This document shows positions 6,637 through 10,594 of a stretch of 10,594 bases of DNA, piece by piece. Position 1 is the stretch's first letter; each line of letters begins with the position of its first letter. This DNA comes from Funneliformis mosseae (taxonomy: Eukaryota > Glomeromycota > Glomeromycetes > Glomerales > Glomeraceae): positions 1-10,594 of the forward strand of contig CAJVPP010003854.1 of the NCBI GenBank assembly GCA_910592005.1. Direction: 5' to 3'. A model generated the notes under the pieces. That model was given only the letters and a program-made list of their open reading frames with translations, searched no databases and was not told the origin of the DNA. A program made the position numbers and the translations under genes.

Positions 6637-7310
6637 TAACGGAAGAGATTTAGAAATTAATAGTATTGATAGATTAGCACTTGGATGGCAAAAAAACCAA
6701 TAGTAATTATAGGTTGTAAGTATGCCATATTGTAATTCGTTCATGATCATATAGTTGTAAATCTGACTAATTATGTTAACTAAATTGCCATGTGCATTAT
6801 CAGTAAAGTATTCATCAAATAATTTATTTAAATTAATCTCACGTAATTATGTCATAATACAGTCTCTTTTGATTTCTATGCTTATGATTCTTTTTCCTGT
6901 ATGATCATTAGAACTATCATACTTTTGACAAGTGAAATCTGGTTTTCCAAAACCAATGTTTAGATCATTAGAATTAAAGTCAGAATCTTTTTATTTTAAA
7001 AACTCAAATGTTAGAGACAAAAGCGAGTTCAATGTATAAAAGATATTAAAGTCTATAGCAGTTTCAATATTATATTCAATATGAGCTCTTATACCTTCAA
7101 TGAATTAGGACCTACTGAACTTTCGCTCTCTTTGATCGAAGCTGAATTGAGTTAATTCTTTAAGAAATCCATTCTAGGGAATTATTCTTGATGGCTAGAA
7201 ATTCTCGCTATATATAAAACGTGTTGAAATACTAGCATTTAGAGAATAAACAATGGTTAGAGGAATAGATAACAGATATCTTCTTCATTTAGTAGATGTT
7301 CTAAAAGTAT
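6637..7310 (-). pseudogene. Crinkler-like nuclease-kinase gene, 5' part: PD-(D/E)xK nuclease-like domain
   Basis: The N-terminal half of the gene split by the pogo insertion. Reading down from about 7310: LLNEEDICYLF, a frameshift, TIVYSLNASISTRFIYSENF, a stop, PSRIIP, a stop, NGFLKELTQFSFDQRERKFS, then AHIEYNIETAIDFNIFYTLN and LLSLTFEFLK. The nuclease motif follows: NIGFGKPDFTCQ with the Asp at 6937-6939, then IISIEIKRD with Glu at 6874-6876 and Lys at 6868-6870. This is the P-D-x(n)-E-x-K pattern of restriction-endonuclease-fold proteins. Then come EINLNKLFDEYFTDNAHGN, a YNYMIMNELQYGILTTYNYY segment, and SKSLPL adjoining the element. A REase-like domain followed by a kinase is the architecture described for Crinkler (CRN) host-directed effectors and related fungal proteins, thought to act in the nucleus. 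Both stops around PSRIIP and the one in MT-stop-LREI are at likely Trp or charged positions. The true start was not found. Catalytic residues of the nuclease motif appear retained. Confidence 0.68.
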
Positions 7311-7414
7311 AAAAAACGGATTAAGATAACATTATAAGATGTAAGCAATAAGAATGTGTATGAAATACTTAATAGAATAAATTTATAAGTGAGAAGTATA
7401 TTACTATATCTACT

Positions 7415-7710
7415 CTATACTACTTTATGTTCTAATACCTGAGTCACAAAGTCATTACCTGGCTGAGAGGTCATCAGCCTTTTTATTTCTTCTTTCTAGT
7501 ATTCTACATTCGTTTTCAACTCTTCTTCTTCCTGCTCCAGCTGTTCCTTCTCCACTATCCACCTCTTTCTTTCTCTCTCTCTCATTTCTTCATTTTTCAG
7601 TCGCCAAACTTATTTTCAGATTTTCTAACCTTTCTAATCCTAACCTTTTCAATTTCCCTTAGTTTCATCATGCTTCTTCTTCATGTCATCATATGGTATA
7701 CTCATATTTC
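7415..7710 (-). pseudogene. Coiled-coil protein remnant
   Basis: A charged, strongly helical remnant that differs from its surroundings by higher GC content and a purine-rich coding strand. In the frame from about 7600 to 7415: LKNEEMRERERKRWIVEKEQ, then LEQEEEELKTNVEY, a TAG, KEEIKRLM and TSQPGNDFVTQVLEHKVV, ending at TAG 7415-7417. Upstream, after a frameshift, KLKRLGLERLENLKISLATE gives more heptad-like Leu spacing, and KKKHDETKG may be the start of the region. It lies just upstream of, and on the same strand as, the nuclease-kinase remnant. It could be an N-terminal extension of that gene or a separate gene, since about 100 bp between them (7320-7415) carry no clear coding. Function is unknown. 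Confidence 0.5.
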
Positions 7711-8821
7711 TTTATGATAATATGAAAGACGAAACTTTTTCGTTAAAAAAATGTGCTGTACAATGTGATATAATGCTGATCGGTGGCTTAATCAATAACA
7801 TATTATTGAAAACTTTCTAGACCTTTTCATAATATAACGATTGTTTTCTAGATGCAAAATGTAACTAATGATAATCAATGCACAGAAATTCACGCATGTT
7901 GATATACATTAATGACGTTTATTTTAAATATTGTGATTCAAAAAGGTTTGCTATAAAAAATAACTGAAATTGAGCTATTTTACGAAAAAGCTTCGTGAAC
8001 TACTTTTACTAAGTATTGTAATAAACAATTTCTTGTTTCTAGCTTCAAGACTCAGTAAGATCTCAATTGATTTAAATTGGATAAAATCAGTAATTGTATT
8101 AGTAAGCGAGTCTAATGTAAGGTAACTAACAGACTTTATTATTTTAAAATGTTGCTCTCACAAGCAAATTCATTTTCAGATTATTGATCAGAATTATCAT
8201 TGAATATTACCTTTATTATAAAATTCACAACGATCAGCTGCTTATTATAAATCAGAAGGAGTAAATAATAGTAGTAATATTAATAATAATAGTAATAGTA
8301 AAGAAGATAATGAAAGTTAAATTGCACATGACCAAAGAATATGTTATACTCATCAATAGCTTTGGGTCTGAGTATTTTCCTCCTATGCAATCATTCTGAT
8401 GCATTTAGTATTATTATATTTTCAAAAACATGCGTATGTTCAATAATTAAAATAATAAAATTTATGCTTATAAAGAAATTGAATTATTTTTACATTAATT
8501 TGCTTTCTTTAATTGTATTATATCAAAGTAGTCAATGTGATTAAAGCTCAATAAATGTATTCAAACAGTAACAGTTCTTTATCAACAAGTCAAAAACTAT
8601 AAGGAATGTTAAACTGCTTTTCCTTACTTGTCTTCTAATTTTCATTTTTTTTTAGTTTATCATAAGTTGCTATTAATGTTTATTTAATATTTTGTATTTT
8701 TCGTTCTTTTTGATAAATTTTATAAGTAATTTTTTCTTGATCTAGATATTTTTGGAGAGTTTAGGTATCATTGATTTTAAAAATGTAAGAGGCAATTTTT
8801 TCTTCTTGTTTCTTTTTTAAA
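7711..8821. other. AT-rich stretch with no recognised gene
   Basis: I find no supported gene or element here. A short plus-strand low-complexity stretch at about 8256-8318 would encode NNSSNINNNSNSKEDNES before a stop, and its frame extends upstream only to about 8215. A 67-codon hydrophobic ORF at 8341-8544 is discussed among the findings and is probably chance. The last ~130 bp (8690-8821) may hold a badly diverged unit of the satellite that follows. Confidence 0.4.
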
Positions 8822-10396
8822 TAATAAAAAAAAATTAATATACACTTATCTTTTGTAAGTTATGAAGCTTTTCAAATTTAGAAATCGAAAATAAGTTTTT
8901 ATGGAAGAAGAGAGAATGAGTTTTTTTTTAAAAAATTAAAAATAATAAGAAAAAATTAACATACACTTACCTTTTATAGATTCTAAAATTCTTCAAACCT
9001 AGAAATTAGAGATAAGTTTCTATGAAGAAAGTGTGTGTGAGAATTTTTTTAAAAAATAAGAAAATTAACATATAATTACTTTTTGTAAGTTTTAGAGTTC
9101 TTTAAACCTAAAATAAGGATCCATAAGAGAGATGAGGATATAAATTTTTTTTTTTAAAATAATAAAAAATAAGAAAAAAATAAACATTTACCTTTTTATA
9201 GATTTAGAGTTTCTTCAAGCCTAGCAATCAGAGATAAGTTTCTATAAGAGAGAAAAGATTGGAAGATTTTTTTTAATAAAAAAGAAAAAAAAAACTAACT
9301 AATGCTTATCTTTTTATAGATCTGAAATTTCTTCAAGCTTTGGAATCAAAGATAAGTTTCTATAGAAAAAGAGAAAGATGTGAGATTTATTTTTTTAAAA
9401 ATAAAAAAATAAAGAAAAAATCTAACACATATTTATCTTTTTGTAAATTCTGAAGTTTCTTTAAACCTTGAATTCAAAGATAAGCTTTTATAGAGAGAGA
9501 AGAAGAAGATGTAATATTTTTTTTTTAAAAAAAAATAAAAATAAAATTATAATTAACACTTATTATTTTATAGGTCTAGAATTTCTTTAAGCATAGGAAT
9601 TAGAGATAAGTTCTTGTGAAAGAGGGGAGGATATAAAATGTTTTTTAATAAAAAATAAAAAAAAATAACGCTTACTTTTTTATAGATCTGGAGTTTCTTC
9701 AAGTCTTAGAATTAAAAGTAAGTTTTTATAAAAGAAAGAAAGGTAGGTATATAAGATTTATTTTTTAAAAAAAATAAAAAAAAAATCTAACACAGACTTA
9801 CCTTATTTTATAGATTTAGAGTTTCTTTAAGCTTAAGAATCAGAGGTAAGTTTTTATGAAAAAGGAAAGGGTATAAGATTTTTTTTTTAAAAAAAATATT
9901 AAATAAAAAGAAAATAAACTAACTAATACTTATCTTTTTGTAAGTTTTAGAGCTCTTTAAATCTTGAATTTAGAGGTAAGTTTCTATGAAGAAAAGAGGG
10001 AAAGGTATAAGGTTTTTTTAAAAAAAAATTAAAAAATAAAGAAAAAAATTAACACATGTTTACCTTTTTATAAGTTTTGAAGTTTCTTTAAGCTTGGAAT
10101 CAAAGGTAAGTTTTTATGAGAAAGAAAAGGGTGTATAATTTTTTTAAAAAAAAAGAAAAAAGAAAAAAAACTAATACATGTTTACTTTTTTGTAAGTTTT
10201 GGAGCTTTTCAAGCTTTAAAATTAAAAGTAAGTTCTTATAGAAAAAGAAAGGATATAGACTTTTTTATTAAAAAATAAAAAATAAATTAACTAATGCTTA
10301 CTTTTTGTAGGTTTTGAAGTTTCTTCAAGCTTTAAAATTAAAAGTAAGTTTCTATAGAGAAAGAAAAGGTATAAATTATTTTTTTTAAAATTAGCT
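8822..10396. repeat. Satellite-like tandem array, about 13 copies of a ~121-bp hairpin monomer
   Basis: About 13 head-to-tail units. The conserved TAAG of the right arm sits at 8892, 9013, 9114, 9235, 9353, 9481, 9607, 9719, 9847, 9977, 10107, 10229 and 10345, giving spacings of 101-130 bp and a mean of 121. Each unit contains, in order: an A-rich run with AACTAAYA-type words, a left arm near CTTACCTTT, TTATAGATYT or TTGTAAGTTT, a core near GAAGTTTCTTCAAGCTT, a right arm near AAAGGTAAG, TTTYTATRRGARAAAGARAG, and a T-run joined to an A-run. The two arms are inverted repeats around a 34-35 base loop and covary between copies. Copies differ by many substitutions, so the array is old or evolving fast. 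No coding potential was found. A partial, diverged unit follows to about 10460. Confidence 0.88.
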
Positions 10397-10519
10397 TACT
10401 TTGTAGATCAATCTGAAATCTTTAAATATTGAATAATTATTAGAGTAATTGTCAGTCTTTCTGAATTTGTATTAAATTTTAATTAAGGATTTCTATGTAT
10501 ATTTTTAGTAAAATAGATT
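10397..10519. other. Diverged satellite unit fading into AT-rich sequence
   Basis: TTAGCTTACTTTGTAGATC followed by CTGAAATCTTTAAATATTG retains the order of the satellite arm and core but lacks a matching right arm. After about 10460 I recognise nothing. Confidence 0.4.
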
Positions 10520-10594
10520 AGAGTTCCGGACGAGTCGAGTTAACTTACGAGTCAGATAAGCCGAGTCGAGTTCAAATCAAGTCGAGTTGGTGTT
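10520..10594. repeat. GAGTCGAGTT-rich repeat, cut by window edge
   Basis: After AGAGTTCCGGA the sequence carries CGAGTCGAGTTAAC, ACGAGTCAGATAAG, CCGAGTCGAGTTC and CAAGTCGAGTTGG within 75 bp. The sudden rise in GC and the AGAG[CT][TC]C-like start resemble the element end at 1000-1130, which starts AGAGCTCTAAAC on the minus strand. Probably the end of another non-autonomous element continuing beyond the window. Confidence 0.55.

Noticed and set aside
7320..7415. Intron linking the coiled coil to the nuclease-kinase remnant
   Set aside because: GT and AG dinucleotides exist, but no convincing donor and acceptor pair with consistent phase could be identified.
8256..8318. Asn/Ser-rich plus-strand stretch as an exon
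   Set aside because: It is explained by AAT/AGT microsatellite-like sequence; no recognisable coding sequence flanks it.
8822..10396. CRISPR array
   Set aside because: Repeats are long, variable and contiguous without unique spacers, and the surrounding genes are eukaryotic with introns.

Overview
The window is very AT-rich eukaryotic DNA that looks like fungal accessory sequence. The best fit is an arbuscular mycorrhizal fungus (Glomeromycotina, Rhizophagus-like). I infer this from the base composition, short GT-AG introns, and the mix of hAT and pogo/Tigger transposon remains, a Crinkler-like nuclease-kinase gene, and a transposase-like family with a D-N-x(3)-Q-N-K-N motif that I associate with these fungi. 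No database could be consulted, so the taxon is an inference. I see no intact protein-coding gene. Every coding remnant I can support lies on the minus strand and carries in-frame stops, frameshifts or both.

Layout, left to right. 1-489: N-terminal part of a decayed hAT transposase with a BED-finger remnant, cut by the window edge. 490-1130: non-coding AT-rich DNA with degenerate inverted repeats, an 18-bp tandem repeat, and a GTCAGGT-rich element end that cuts off the next gene. 1131-2322: decayed transposase-like gene ending at that element end. 2655-3219: a decayed reading frame I do not recognise. 3311-7310: a decayed gene with a PD-(D/E)xK nuclease-like domain followed by a protein-kinase domain (Crinkler-like architecture). 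It is split by a complete 2,556-bp pogo/Tigger-type element (4079-6634) with 22-bp perfect terminal inverted repeats and a TA target duplication. 7415-7710: coiled-coil remnant. 7711-8821: nothing recognisable. 8822-10396: about 13 tandem copies of a ~121-bp monomer whose flanking arms can pair and vary together from copy to copy. 10520-10594: start of a GAGTCGAGTT-rich repeat cut by the window edge.

The region is best read as a transposon and effector-gene graveyard. Many of the nonsense codons fit C:G to T:A transitions (TGG to TAG/TGA, CAG/CAA to TAG/TAA, CGA to TGA), as expected from cytosine-methylation deamination or a RIP-like process. The freshest structure is the pogo element: its ends are perfect and its last exon is open, but its first catalytic aspartate is now asparagine. 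The feature most worth following up is the covarying hairpin satellite at the right end.
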